From Anas platyrhynchos (lineage: Eukaryota > Chordata > Aves > Anseriformes > Anatidae): a DNA stretch of 64,000 nt. A model generated the notes under the pieces. The model was given only the letters and a program-made list of their open reading frames with translations. It was not told where the DNA came from and ran no database searches. The stretch spans positions 20,472,001-20,536,000 of the forward strand of contig NC_092592.1 of NCBI RefSeq assembly GCF_047663525.1, in the 5' to 3' direction. Positions within the stretch are counted from its first letter, which is position 1, and every line of letters begins with the position of its first letter. The position numbers and the translations under genes were made by a program. Below, one piece after another: positions 38,001 through 53,000 of the stretch.

Positions 38001-41000
38001 ACAGCTTCACTATAGTGCACAAACATTCTGAAATAGACTCAATCCCTCTCTTAAAGGGACAATATGCTGTACAATTTAAAATGTATATAATCCTACCCAG
38101 AAATATGACAAATGGGACCAAAAAGAATAACACCCTATGAAAAATTAAAATATGCCAAGATACTGACTACAGAGTACATCGGTAAACATGGCATTAAAAG
38201 GCAGCTAAATTCAAAACAAGAGTTCTCTCTAGTGGTATATCAGAAGTATTACAGCTTGCTAAACCAATGGTTACAGGTGATACATATGCAAGGGAATGGG
38301 AAAAAGAACTCATACAGAAAAAAAAAAAAAAAAACAAAAAACAACAAACCACAACTTTTCTCCTGTTTCCAAAATCAAAAGCAAGGTAGAGAACTAGGTG
38401 AACCATAATTGGTGTGTTAAATTGAAACTGGAGTACAGCTTTTTGTTTTTAAGAAAGTTGCCTCCAGTCAGGACCAAAGACCACCTGCTGTTGGAAACTT
38501 TGCATGCAACACTGGCTGAGAAGCATCTGATTCAAAAAATGTAAGAGATTAAATCTCTAGTCCTGAGAGTTGTGTATAAAATTGACCTAATGCATTGTCA
38601 CAGTAAACTCATACTACAATCTTTACAGAACGGGGAAAAAAAAAAAAGCAAGACAGGAAAATGCTGTCACTCCAGATGAAAACAGTAGTGAAAACAAGTA
38701 CCTTCTAACACTTATTTCCCAAATAATCTACCAGCAATGCTGCAGAGGAACAAACTACAGTTTCATAATGTCATTTGAAAAAGCTTAACAAAGTTAAAGG
38801 AGATCAAGTCATGTGATGATAGTACAACAAAATGTCACAAAATCTTAACTCCCCTAAATACTACTATGGATAATTTGCTAAAAACCCTTGAACACTTTTT
38901 CCAGACCAGTTAAGACATTAATTTTTGTAATTATTTTGTTCATTTAATCATTTATATGTGGGAGGCACAGCATAATTACACTTACTCTGTGTATAAATCC
39001 TCTATCATTGCAACGACAATGACTATAAGAGACACAGCAAAAATCTGACAACCAGAACCAATAAGCGATGAAAATATTAGAGGATGACTGGATGGTCTAA
39101 AAACGTCTCCATGGACCTGCTTCCACCCATACTCATCACCTAGATCTCTGTCCTAGGAACAACAACAACAAAAAATTAAGTCTAGTCATCACAATCAATG
39201 ACAAACACACAAGCTAATCACATATTAAAGGTTTGATTTAGTAAAGCAACTTCAAGTGTAAGCATGACTTTCCTTCTAGATGCGATGCATTCAAGCGAGA
39301 TGTTTACTCTTCAGATGCTTATTAAGATGCTAAAAATTACCATCTAAATGCAGGACGCAGTAAATTCTATTAGATTCCCTCCCTGCCTCCAAAATCCTCT
39401 GAAGCACTTAGAAGTAAAAACAGGCTTCTATTACAGAGTCTGTATGGACCCCACTTAATCTAAGTGTGAGTATGAACATTAACAGAGTGACTACAGACAG
39501 GATTCCAGGTTGCAACCTAGGCGTATGTTACAAAGAAAACCATTAACACTTCCAAGACACATGTGGGGAGCTTTCTGTCTACCCAAAGAAAGCCATTCAA
39601 TTGCAGCTAACACAATAAACATATGAAGAGAAATTAGTAAGCCTGAAATAAAAATGTCAATGCAGATCTTACCATATCATCCATCTCTTCTTCCTTGCTG
39701 TATCTTGCATAATCTTTTCTTAAAGTTCTCATTAATATCATAGACACTAGGCCAACCAGAAAGATCACCATCATGAAAGAATTGAAAATTGAAAACCAGT
39801 GAATCTACAAAAAGAAAACACATCCTGAAGGTTCAGAACCATAAATGTGTTTCAAATTTGTTCCAATACAGGTATATCACTGATTAACAGAACAGCTTAT
39901 CAGTATGAGCTAAATAAGCAACACTAATGTAAGCAACACTGGATTTGCATAGTCCACTAACACCCCACTAAAACTGGCCTGTGAAACACCACACAAAGCT
40001 TTTCAACAGCCAAACTTCCCCATGACCAAGGTACCACAGTTTAGTTAAGCACCAGCAAAGTTTGAACAACTCCATGCATGCATGCTCCCTTGGGCAAAGT
40101 AAAGGCAACACAATGTACTGCTGCCTTCCTAACGAGGTTTGCATTAGTAAAAGGTATGTTCACAATCAGAAAACCAACAAACATTTCCTTTGCACAGGAC
40201 CAAAGTATGGCCTCTGACAAGCATGCTTTCTATTTTTTATCAAGCTCCACACAGAATGTAAAACTTCTAATTTTAGCAAGAAGTGTAGCTCAGTATACAA
40301 CCCTTAAGGAGATTGCAATAACAGGTTTAAACCATCACAACTGTTATCAACTGGTTTGGGCTGATCCTTTTTGCTTTGCATTTACTTCAGTCAGAATTGT
40401 ACATACCGTAGTTATTCAGCTGTAGTTATTCAACTGACAAGCAGTGGAGTTGTACAGTTTTGTCCCTGAAGTTTCATCACTCCTGAGTGTGTGAATGTAT
40501 CTACTTGAATTGCCTAGTATCTGCTGCACACTTGAAGTTTGCATGCAGACATTTACTGAAGCACTAAAGAAAACTGGAGCCACCCTATTTAAGCAACGTA
40601 GCTACCATTTAAAACATACATTCTTAGACCTGCCTGTCTTGTTCTTGTTGTCCCAAAACATCTTACCATTAATACAGTAGTCCAGTAGGCTCCAGTCTGC
40701 ATCAGTACACCAGACTAACAAGAATTAAATTTCACAACATCAAGTAAATAGAGGAACATTTCTTTGCCAGCTGCTGAATGGGATGAAAACCTCAGATTTA
40801 CAGGCCAGAAAGACATGAGGAACAATAAACAGGGGAAATAATTAACCTGAAGATTTTTTATTTTATTAAATAACCCTCCATTGCCTAGCAGCTCTATGCC
40901 TTATCAGCTGAGGTTCTTCAGGTCTGTTCAAAAAGAGTTGTTGTTGCAGTCCTGGATTCTACATAGAAAGCTTCTACATTGCTTACTGTACTTCAATTGA

Positions 41001-44000
41001 AGTACCAGAGTGCTACTTCTATTAAGTTAATTTTGTAATCCTCAAGCAGTTTACAACACAGCAATATTGAGCTTAAGGAGTCCAGCACAATTAAGCTTTT
41101 TGTAGAACTGAAAGCACGTTGGATGGCCAATGTTTCAATCAAAGAATTAAATTCAAAGTGTTTCTGAATAAAATCTTTCACAAAGAGTTCCAACATTCAC
41201 TTTATGATTAGATTTGTGATTGCCTATCACAAACCTGTGATTGTTTCAGGTTATGTTTTTATATTAAAAAAGTACAGCTTCCCACCTCTGTGCCACCCAA
41301 ATGCCATTTCACAAATGTGCAAAGGGAAAAGGAGGCAGAAGCCAGCTTGCCAGAGTATACAACAGGCAAGCAATTTAAAGAAAAAGTAACCCTAAACCCA
41401 AAAATGCTCCTTTCTAAAAATTGCAAACCACCTTTTGGCCTGAATTCAGAACAGCAAGGTGATGGGTGATTTCAGGAAGTTTAACAATACAGTGCGTGAT
41501 GATATATATCTGCTTCAGTGCAGAAGACAATTCAAACCTAAAATAAGAATGCAATTAAAAAAAAAAACACACCACACAACCAGGACACTGAGGGAATAAA
41601 TGTAAGGTCCAGAAATAAATTCATCACAGGTTGCTTCAAACTGGTCGCCCTGACTCATTTTCTCCTTAGAAGAACAGTAATGGGAGCAGACAAAAAAAAA
41701 AAAATAATGATCTATGACATCTTCTGAACTAACACACCCATTTTAGAGGGTTATTTTGTAAGGTTGTCTTAGAACAATACATACTCTGTGCTGAAAGAAA
41801 GATGGGTCAAGGTACTTGTCAAATCTGTCTTCAAATTTCACATCTGACTTCTTCCATTTCACCTAAAAAGAGAAAAAATTTACACTTGAGAAGCTTGTTA
41901 TAATATTCAGTTATACCCACATGCAGAAACTCAAAACAAATTTCTTAAATCATCCAGTTTGGATGTTTTTCTGAAGATTGCTTTCTGACTGCAGGCTTTC
42001 TCAACATTTCCATGTACTGACTGGTACAGAAAGAGGCTTGTGGAGAACGTTACCAGTGTTGCAACGAGTGATGAAAACTTCCTCTACTTCTGCCACCCCC
42101 ATAGCAGGTGAAATCCGTCTTGCTGCTATGCACTGAAACTGGTATTCAATGACATCAGCATCTTGTACTCAAATTCTCTGAGTACAGTGCCAAAGAAAAA
42201 AAGAAGCAGTCCAGCAGCAGTGAAGGAGATGAGAAAATTTAAGATTTAAAACAGATGCCAAAAAGAAATAAGAAGGGCATAAGCTGAGATATAAGGAGCC
42301 TGGATGGAAACTGGATAAAAGAGTTCAAGGTGGACCCAAAAAAGACAGCCATTAAAATTTTGAAAGCTACAAGCTAAAAAGCTGCCACCTAAAACCTTTA
42401 AGGCCACATCATTCTGCAAAGTAAACACTTCAGTTAGCAATAAACAAGGCTGAAAACAATTGCAAAAGTATACATTTATGGCCATACTATCACAGAGTAG
42501 CACCATATATTACTGCTGTCAATTATTCCCTAAGCTCCACAAAGCACTGCTTTGGATTTGGAAGTGTTAACTGTGCTGATGAAGTTGTTAATATGGTACA
42601 AAAAGTATTTTTCAGAATCCTTCACTAGGTTGTTTTTATTCAATTTCTAAATGCAATTCCAGAAATTAAATATAAATCTACGCCAATATTTTTTCAAAAG
42701 CATGCTGAGATTAAGAAACATCATGATTTTTATTGTTCATGAAACTAATGCAACTCTGTTTTGCATATTTTAAATACACAATAAGCATCTATCTTTTCTA
42801 GAAGATGCTTTCTTACTCACTATAGAAGAAAGCTTACAAGCATAGCTGAATACCCCTATCACTCACCACAGTCCTGTGACATACTAAAACTGAAAGAGAT
42901 TACACACACTCTGGGGTATGATATTAATGTTATCAATTCAAATTACATCATGTTTCAAGATTAACAGCTCAAAACTTTGAGCACTGTTCAGTACCCCTTT
43001 AAATAGACACCTTTCTCATTACAGTATCTGCCATTAAGTAGCACTGCTTAGATTAAGTCCACCAGAGACTATTCATGAATCAAACACCACACGCATGCCG
43101 GCCCAGCAACTGTCCAGTAGTGCCAAAAGAGATGGGAAGATATGTCTTGAAACATCTAATGCAACTTTAATTACTGACAGCTACTCAGCACTGTCCAGCT
43201 CCAAATTAAGAGAGCAAATGGATTTCTTGATGCTGGTGGTATTTGAAATAGAAAATCGCAAAAATTCTACTGCCTATTTTGCAGCAGGAACTTAACTCGA
43301 GAAAGCACAGATAAAAACAACTACCTGTGCTTCAAACAGTACAACTTACTCAAAATAAGGCAAATATAATAGCGGCAAGAATATTCTCTGAAATAATCTT
43401 ACGCCGACATCTACTTCAACATTCTGTAGAAAAATGATGCATTAAGAACTAGTTTCTGTATATGTGTGGTGAACGTAAGAGCAGTAATCCATTAGAGATT
43501 TAAGTAATGTCAAATAATCAAGGAAGAAGGGAAAAAAATAAATCATCATCACAGATCAGCAAACACAATTGATTCATTACCTTTTATCATAACAATTCAA
43601 TACAAAAGCAGAAGGCTTCAAAGAAAACTCTATAAATAAGGCAATACAAATAAGATAAATTTCTACTGCAACTGCAAAATAAAGTAAGCATTAATACTAA
43701 CTGCCAGCAAAATACAAAGGTTTATAGTGGGTTTTGCTCCTAGCTCAGAATCCAGCTCAAGTTTATGTTGCAGATGTTCCAAACATTAAGGAATTGTGTA
43801 GCTTCTTTATGGTCCCCTACAGTTCTAGACTCCATATCTTTTTGGACATCTTCCTTTCCTACCAAAGCACTTTTCTTCAGACTATAGAAGCTTTGGTAGG
43901 TTTGAAGTACTTCAAAAACACTCATTTTACATTTACTCTTAATAAACCTACAGAGATTTTTCAGTAATGAAAAAAATATGTGAATTAGTGAAGACACATC

Positions 44001-47000
44001 TTTCTCTCATATGACTTTACAGCCATACATAGCTGTAGGTACACCAGTAACTATTTTAAAGCTCTTTTACCATGTAAAGTTTCTTATTACACATGCATCA
44101 CCAGATTACTTACTGAATACGACATCTGGATTTTTGTGTTTGGCACCAGTTTCACCTTTCCTTCACTGGTCAGGTTGACATCCACAATTCTATTGCCATT
44201 GTAACCAATTTCAAGTTTTTTGTAAGTCCAAAGGTAATAATCTTCCCCGTTTTCATCTGCTTCTCCAACAATACCTGTACAGGAAACAAGTTTAAGCATC
44301 TATTACAGGTATGCTTTTCAAAAATTATGTAATTATGCTTAAAAATATAGATTACAAAAGTTTTGGCAGCTATAAAATAATATTACTACAGTAAAAAGAG
44401 AACACATAGACCTTATGTTCCTTCTATCAACTGTGATTGAAGGTGTGGTCCATGTATTGAAGTCACCTGCAAGAAGCCCTTTGCAGCAGCATTAAAACAT
44501 CAAAGCACACAGCTACAAACACTGCACAAGCAACAAAAGAATTAGTAACAATTCCTCTGATTTAATAGACTTCTTTATGGACTTCTCACCTGAAGAACTA
44601 ACTGAACACAAATTCAAATTCCATGAATACAAGTTAGTCCCAGACTTCCATATTTTTTCATCTCCTTGTTCAGTCTATCCCTTCACTCACTCCCCTTCCT
44701 TTTCAGAACTCTGCTTTCATTCTCTGCTCCTTAGTTGATCCCCCAGAACACACTCTTTGCTCTCACTTGCACACAAGTTTCTGATAATTTCCCAAAAAAC
44801 ACAGTTCCCAACTACTTTCTGTTACTTTCACTAAAAAAAATATTGAAGAAATCATTTACTTGAAGATTTTTGGTCACCTCCAATGTTGACCACTGCTCAG
44901 AAGCTCCTGAAACAGAGCTCACTCGTTGTTAGCCATGATTAAGTTATTTTTCAATAATTTACTGCAAAATGAATAATCTACTATAGCAAAAATTCAGAGA
45001 ATGAAGAAAACAAGCAGTCATTATCTTTAAATGTTAAGAACACCATAGAGAAGATGACATACAAGATGGAAACCCACAATAAAAGCACCCAAGATATACA
45101 AAGACCAGGATGGTGAGAGAGAGTAAGTAGGTGAAGGACATGAAACAGGTTACAACAAAGAAGCAGGTGTGAAGGAATGGCACTTATGTGTTACATGCAC
45201 TTTTATTTTTCAAGGAGGTATTTTCTGTTGTATTTTTTACTCATGCTCATCTGTCAGAATTGCCTCGTATATGCCACGCGCATGAAGCAGTTTGCCAGTT
45301 TGTGCCTATGCCATACAGCCTAACACCTGGCGCACCATCTGTTCCCATGGCAGTATCCAAAACTGTGACACTACAGATCTGCACCGCTTAAAGGACATTC
45401 TGATCAACTGCTGCACCTGAAGGAGGGAACTCATACACTGCTCCATATACTTCAGGAGATGTCCTGAAACAGATAAGCCTAGCTACTCCACTGCGGGATA
45501 GCAGCACAGGAGAAAACAGAAAACTGAACAGTTTTATCTGAATGCACTTAAAAAGAGTTAGCTGCGCTTTTCAGGTCAAAACAAAGTGCAATCCTTCCAA
45601 AGCCTCCAAACAGCAGTGTGAAGTCATTAAGTCGCCAACTACTAAGAAAGGTATTTCACACCTGGACATTATTGAAAGTAGAGTACTCCTTACTGGGTGT
45701 TCTGAGGACTTCCTAAGGATAATGTCTAACATTAATGTTTGTGCATATGTCACACTGACTTTGACATTAGTAAGCCTTACTAAGGTAGAAAACCATGAAG
45801 AACACACAACATGAATTTAACTCAAGTTTTCAGGAGACAGAAGAGCACTACAAAACTATCTGGATGAGCCCAGAAAAGATGATACCCAGAGCCCATGTGT
45901 TTGTAAGCTGTAGCACTAGGAATGACTTCTAGCACATAGAGAGCACAATACTGAAGAACATTAAAAATACCAGATTCACATTAAAATGGATTTTTCAGTT
46001 TAGATCATTAAAATCGTAAGTTTGTGGAAAGTTTAGTAAGTATATTTGTTCTTCAGCATTTGAGCTGACAAAAAAAAATTCAAAAACAAAACGAGAAAAA
46101 TTAGTCAAAAAAAAGTTTTTGAGACCAGCCACACATGGTTCTGGCTCAGCATCCATCACCCTTGGGCAGTCTAAAGCTGCCGCCAATCTATGAAAATCTA
46201 TTGCTTTTTTCCCCCCTCCTCCTGAAAGGTCAAAAACATTAAAAAAAAATATTGTAGCAATAACTGTCATTCATGCATACTTTTAAAAAAGCCTTCCAGA
46301 AGTTGTCCAAGAAGCACAGTAAAGGCTACTGATTAATTAGGACCTTGTCACAGAGCTGTTACACACCCTAGGCAAACCAGCTGAAAAGAACTAAGATGGT
46401 ACAAGTCCTTCTGTCAGACACTCTAACATATCTCTTAAAAAGAGATAAAAATAAAGAAGTAAGAGACTTCCTGACTAACAGATAAATAAAGCTCTAGCAT
46501 TTCTGGCTGGGACTCAAAAGTCAGTTACTTTCTAAAAACAACTGAAATTGTAAGGAAGAGCTAAAAAAAGAAACCCAGCTTCTGTCAGAATGGAGAAATG
46601 ATGGGTAGCATCATTCAGCATACTACTGATCAAAGGACTTCTACTATTAGGTTTAAATTGTATTTTTGTAGGTGTTGTGGGGTTTCATATCTTTCTCATA
46701 ACGCAGGCAACAAAAACCTTACTGTAACAGCGTTTTGTGGTGCTTTTCCTTTCCCTTCAGTTTACATCAACAACAGGGAGGTTAGACTGTGAGATGTTTG
46801 GTTGATCACTATTACTGTAAAGCACAGAGTGTAATGTGCAGAGCTTTCTTTACTAGGATTCTGACTAGGTACAGGGGAGTGACAAAAACAGAGAGCTTAT
46901 GAGACAACGACAGTAAGGCCACATAAAACTGATACAACACACAAGCACTTCTAGACCAGATTAATAATACTCAGCAAGATCAATTTTAAGGACTGCACAG

Positions 47001-50000
47001 GAACATACGAAATAAAACCATTCCGTATAACCACTGACTGCACATGCAAAGCTGTTAAAAGCCACAAGATTACCATATAAGTAAATCAAACAGACCTTGT
47101 GTTATTAACACACTGAGGAACTACCAAAATAACACTGAGACAATGTTTTACAGAAGTTGTGATTCGTGAACACGCTAACATGGACCTTATCTTTGACCTA
47201 TCTAATTACCATTACTTGAACATTTAAAAGAATTCAACCCTAAGAATTTAGTATTATTAAATCAGTAGCTGAGAAACAAAACTGGCTTTCGCTGCTTGTG
47301 TAATTCGTTAGTACTTGTCACCCATCTCTTCTTTCAAAGCAATAACCCTTTAACTCATTTGTATTATTTGGTTACATAAATTCTACATGCTTGTGAGTTT
47401 CTTGTAATGAAGCTTATTCATCGATGACTTCACAAAACCCACTAGCACAGTGGGTTGTCATCCTGTAGCTGCAATCAAGTTGTTAGTGCACATCACTCAC
47501 CCCATATCGGCAAGTCATCAATATACATCTGGTACCAATAGTGATTTTTGATAGCATACACAAAGGCATCTCTTCTTCCTTTGTCCAAGTCAATTTCACA
47601 GTAAGTAGTCTGCATTACATCGTCTGAAAAAAAAATAAAATAAAGCACTGTTAATGATTTATTAATGAGCTGGCTCAAAACGAACACAAACCAAGCAGAT
47701 GGAAGAATGGGCACTGCTGGAGTCTTTAACTCCTCTTGGCTATGTTCAAGTAGGTAACAGAAAAGGACATTTAGAACAGAACCATTAAAGCAATTACACG
47801 ACTGTTCTTGTAATTCTACCTTTCCATATGAAGAAGCTTCCCACTGACTGGATAAGGAAAGGTTTCAAAGTATCCTTGTGCTATTTTACCTGCACAGGAT
47901 GAAGATCCATTTGCTGATGGTAGCTTTATCTGGACATATAGATCCTGAGAACACTTACTTTAACAAAAGCTATGAAATTAATAACAAATAGATAAAACTA
48001 TAGACGATATTCACTCTCCATTTTAGTATTTCCAGGCTCATTGACTGTCCCCATCGGCACTAGGAATACTGTTCATTATAAAGTAAAGTATTTTAAAGTT
48101 CTGAGCAATTTCAAGAAGATAGCATACGGAAAGAAACAAAGCAATCAGGGTAAAGATAGAAGAAAAAAAATACAGAAAACAAAAGTAGGAACAATGCAAA
48201 GAATGCACAAGAGGCTGCATTTGGAAATTAAAAAAATCCACCCCTTCAAGCCAGAAAGTTATTTTTCAGCGTCTACAAATCAGAAGCAATGCAGTTAACA
48301 GCCATGTTTTCACACCTCAATTTTCTTTTCAAGAGAAACACAACAAAAGGGCTCATATCTATAAGAACTCAGGCAGCAATGGATTTAGAGATAACAAATA
48401 ACAGCTGCTTCTACGTGAATGTTTTGCTCTCCAAATAGTAAAAAATAAAGTGAATGTAAACAAATACCAGCTTCCAGCTCTCTCTTTTGTTATCACTGAG
48501 AACTGGGATCTATCCCTAGTAGACAGTATTAATTTGAGCCCCAAATAAAGCTCTATTTAGTGTCAAAATTCAGCTTACTCAAGCTCTCCTACACACTACT
48601 ACGAAGTTTAACAAGAAAACAATCACCTATACAGAAAAAAAAAACACTGATAAATAGAATATTTACAACTCAAAATACTATCTCTGATATCAAGAATTTG
48701 TGAAAACAAAAGTATGGACAGTAACTCCGGTCAAGCAAATCTAATGGCAAGACAGTAAGAAATCAACCAACAGCAGTCCTGCACAGTTGGAGTAATTTCC
48801 TGTAGCCCTGGAGAAAATAGTGCCACTGGCTATTCTGGACTGGATGCAACTCCTTCTCCTATTTCCTATGGAAACATTAACATTTTCCATTTTTAGTTCT
48901 TCCAAGATGTAACGAATGCATTCTAAGTCTCATATGTACACTGAAGAAAAAATTGTTTTTCCAAATTGACACATTAGACAAACATTTTACTGCTCTGAAG
49001 ACATTAAGAAGGCTGGGAACAAAGAGAAAAACAAAATCATTCAAGCCAGCATTCTGAAGCATCTGTGGGTTATGCCTTCAAGATCCATACAGGTACATTC
49101 AGGAGAGGAAAGCCACTAAAGCTGGCACTACAGTGGGAAAAGACTTCGAAATCCAGGCCTCAATTTGCATTTATACCACTGTTGAGGTGCATCCTATCCT
49201 TTTTGGATGACATTAACAAAAATAAATAAATAAATAAAAATACACACAACCAAGCCTGTCTTTGGCATTTTTTCACTTTAACAGGTTTTTGAGTCACCTT
49301 GACATTAGTCAAAGAACAACAAGAAAAGATAATGCCTACTTTCTGGATTTGTTGCTAAGCAGGGATTAATTTTTTCCATAATACTTGGCATTTTATTTTC
49401 CCTCTCTAGCAGTTTCATGCTATAATCAAGTAACACACAGCCCCTTTCTAATGTTAGATTTTATAGGATTCTTCAACACAGAGAGGTTCAACACACACAT
49501 TAAAATAGGGTGAAGTTACTTCAAAAAGATCAACTGGTAGAGCCTGTTAAATGAAGCACTGCAGAGCGTCAGAGCCTGATCTGGGGGAAGCCATAGGGCC
49601 AGGTTATTTTTAAGCAGCTCTCTCTCCTGCCTGTACATTCACCAAAAAGCCACACAAACAGCTGAACCAGCACACAGGAAGGGGAGCAAGTGCTACTACT
49701 AAAATAAAATCACATGAACTACACACATATATACTCTGTTGAGAGACTTTTCTGATTTTAGCCTGAATACAGCAGCCTTTGTTTGCAGTTATTAACTAAA
49801 ACAAATCTGGCATTAGATTACAAGACAATGCCAAGTTCTGCTGTGGGCTTTTAGACCCTAGGATTTTGCTTTTTTGCTAACTGAAATGAGCCATTCTGCA
49901 TCTAATCCTGGGGGATGTAAATACTGGGTTTTGCTGCTGAAAAAAAAAAAGACTTTGAAATATCATTTGAAGGGAAATGATGGCACTGATGTCCGACCTA

Positions 50001-53000
50001 GGCTGCAGATAGCAGCATGTCACCAAAAAGCTGCCTTCCTCCATTTTCATGGATTTTTGCTTCCAGCATCTGGAACACCAAGAAGCCCTCACAGCAATAA
50101 AACAATCAACCATGTTACAAGTTAATCCAGTGCACACACATGAAAAGCCAGTAGAATTATTCCAAACAACCTCATTTAATTCTTGCAAAACACATGCATG
50201 ATTTTAACAGCAGACATTTCACTCTCAGCCACACTATGCAGTCCAGTTCCTCCCACCTCCCCTAAAACTCCTCCAGGAAGCCAGGCAAAGGGAGCGAAGA
50301 GAACCGCGCCAGCCAGCAGGAGCGCTGAGCTGTGATTCACAGAGCTGCAGAATCACTTCACTTGGAAAAGACCTCCATGATCATCAAGTCCAACTGCTCA
50401 CCTAGCACTGCAAAGACTACCACCAAACCACGTCCCTAAGCACCACAGCCACACCTTTTCAATACCTCCAGGGACAGTGACTGAACTATTTCCCTAGGCA
50501 GACTGCCCCAATGCCTCACAACCCTTTCAGTGAAGACATTTTTTCCTAATATCCAACCTAAGCCTCCCCTGGCACAACTTAAGGGCGTTTCTTCTTATCC
50601 TATCACTTGTTGCCTGGGAGAAACCTTTTTTATTTTTAATTACAGGACAGGATTAGACAGCTACACTTAAGCCCACTGGGTGAAATGATTAAATAAAAGT
50701 AGCTTAGAAGGGCATTCAGTGGCTGTGGAAGCAACTTTATCAGACCTTGAGTTTTGCCTTTGTTAGATACTTTTTAATCCAAGTTATGGTTGTAAAAGGA
50801 ATGTGAAGTTTGAGACTGATATCGTATAGTGCCTACCTCATGGATGCCAAAGAGGTAACATTTGCAGGTTCACTAATGTCAGTAGTACAATAACAAAGTT
50901 TTACATGACAATGAAAGCAAAATATATTAAGAAAAGGAGGTACACTTACACCAGATCTCAAATTTCCATAAATCTGATCTAATTAGGATTCACTCAGATG
51001 CATAAACTAGACATATAAACCATATAAAGCCCTCTACCTGCCCATCTCCTAGTACACTGAACATCACCCTGAAGACCTGTCACATTCTCTAGAGGTGACA
51101 CAGAAGAGAAGTTTTGGGAAAGAAGTTCTTACTCAGAAGTACAGTAACTTAATAACATTTCTAAATAAGTGCAAAATTTCGGTATGTTAAAAAAATCCTT
51201 TCCCCTTTAAATTCATCTTCTCTAATTGGTAATGTACTAATGGCAATGTCAAACAATAATTTTCTAATTGAAGCTGATATGAAGGCAATGTTCAATATGT
51301 TTAATAATTCACTAGGTCTCAGGTGTAACGTGTAGAAGATGTCAATTGAAATGCTTGAATAAAGAACTTGACATATTACATAGAAAACATCATTACTCTA
51401 GATTTAGCTTGACAAGAGAATTAAGCTAACTAAAACCCTAAAGGTTTATTACAAGGTAAGCGTATGTTGTTAATTTACTTTCTTCACAAAAATATTTATA
51501 CAGATTTGAGACCTACAATAAAACCCCAACACTGTCCATATTTGTAACCAAAGGGAAATCCAGCTATCCTGTATAGCCACAGGTGTCCTTTCAGATGACA
51601 TCTGAAAATCAACAAGAAACACTACTTCATGGATTCCTGGTTACCCTGTAGATCTGTCCCACCAGTCACCACTGTGAGCATCCAAGTGCAAACCTCCCTT
51701 TCTGGCAGGATACATTCCTGCAGAGCCTTGATTTTGCAGCTTCTTATTCTGTTCCAGAAACACTGACAAGCTCCACTGATTCGACTGACAGTTTTATTTA
51801 TCCAGTCTGTAGTACTTCAGTTACTGACAGCTGCATCCTAAATAATCCTTTGAATGTGATGAACAAGATGCAGTTTCACATTTACCTGTTACTGCAGTCA
51901 AGTCAAACTCTGATGACAAGAAAGGAACTCATTTTTATTTGTTTTTAAATTAAAGTTCAGTCACCTTAGTTCAACTTATTTTTGTGTAAGAAAACAGGTG
52001 TTATGTACCTTTCTTCCAACTGTTAAATGAAAGTTACTGAAGCAAGCATCTTAATTTCTTAATTATTGAAGTCTTTTACAGAAGTATTTGAGAATTATTC
52101 ACAGAAGAATGGATTTGCCTAATGCTTTGCTTCTGCATATTTCTCTCAGAAGTGGCAGAAAACATTCTGGAAAGATAAACTACATAAAATTTCATGCTAT
52201 AAGGTGGTTAGAAGAGGAGGCAAAAGATGAACTGAAAATTTCATCTGTTTTATCTGTTCTCAGGAAGAACAAGAAGATTGTGCTTCACAAGCCTAACCCA
52301 GCCTCACTGCTGCACATACTTGCGATACAGCAGAGGCTTGAGCTTTTTTGCACCTCTGGAGAAGAAACTTCTCCAAGCATTTCAGCCAGCTCCTGACATT
52401 GAATCAGTCCTTCCCTCAATATCGTCTCAGCACTTCCACTATAAAAACAGACTACTAATTACTACTTCCAGGTCCATAAGGAAAGAGGCAGGCCCAGTAC
52501 AGACGTGCCAAGCATTGAGAAGCAGCCCAATCTGCTGCAGTAGTCCCAGGCTTGCACTGGCAAAAAGTTGATAATGACAGGGGAATAAATTAGTCGTGGC
52601 TAATGATCAGAAAATAAATCGGGGGAAAAAATGGTGAAATAAACCTTACTTTGTTTTAGGAATAGGATGGAGAAAGTGCCACCACTCTTAACAGTATTTA
52701 TGTCTTTTCAGTCTGGTGCTGCATCCAGGGAGTACACTTGTCCCTGAAATAACACAATCTCTTCACAGAGATGTAGCAATTAGAGGCAGCAAAAAATTAG
52801 ACATAACCAGCTGTAAAAATAAATATTTATCGTATTCTGTCAACAGAAGCTTTGCTTAATTTTCACAGCCATGTTGAACTGCTGCCAGTTGCCCTCTGTT
52901 CTTTCCAATTTGTTTCTGAACATATTCTATGAGCTCTGACATGAAAGCTATTTCCCTCATACTGATTAAAGTTTTCAGCAGGCTACAAATCTTGCAGATC

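Noticed and set aside
38112-38408. 98-codon ORF ending in an A-rich tract, suspected retrocopy
   Set aside because: No similarity to a known protein; the A tract alone is not enough to call a processed pseudogene.
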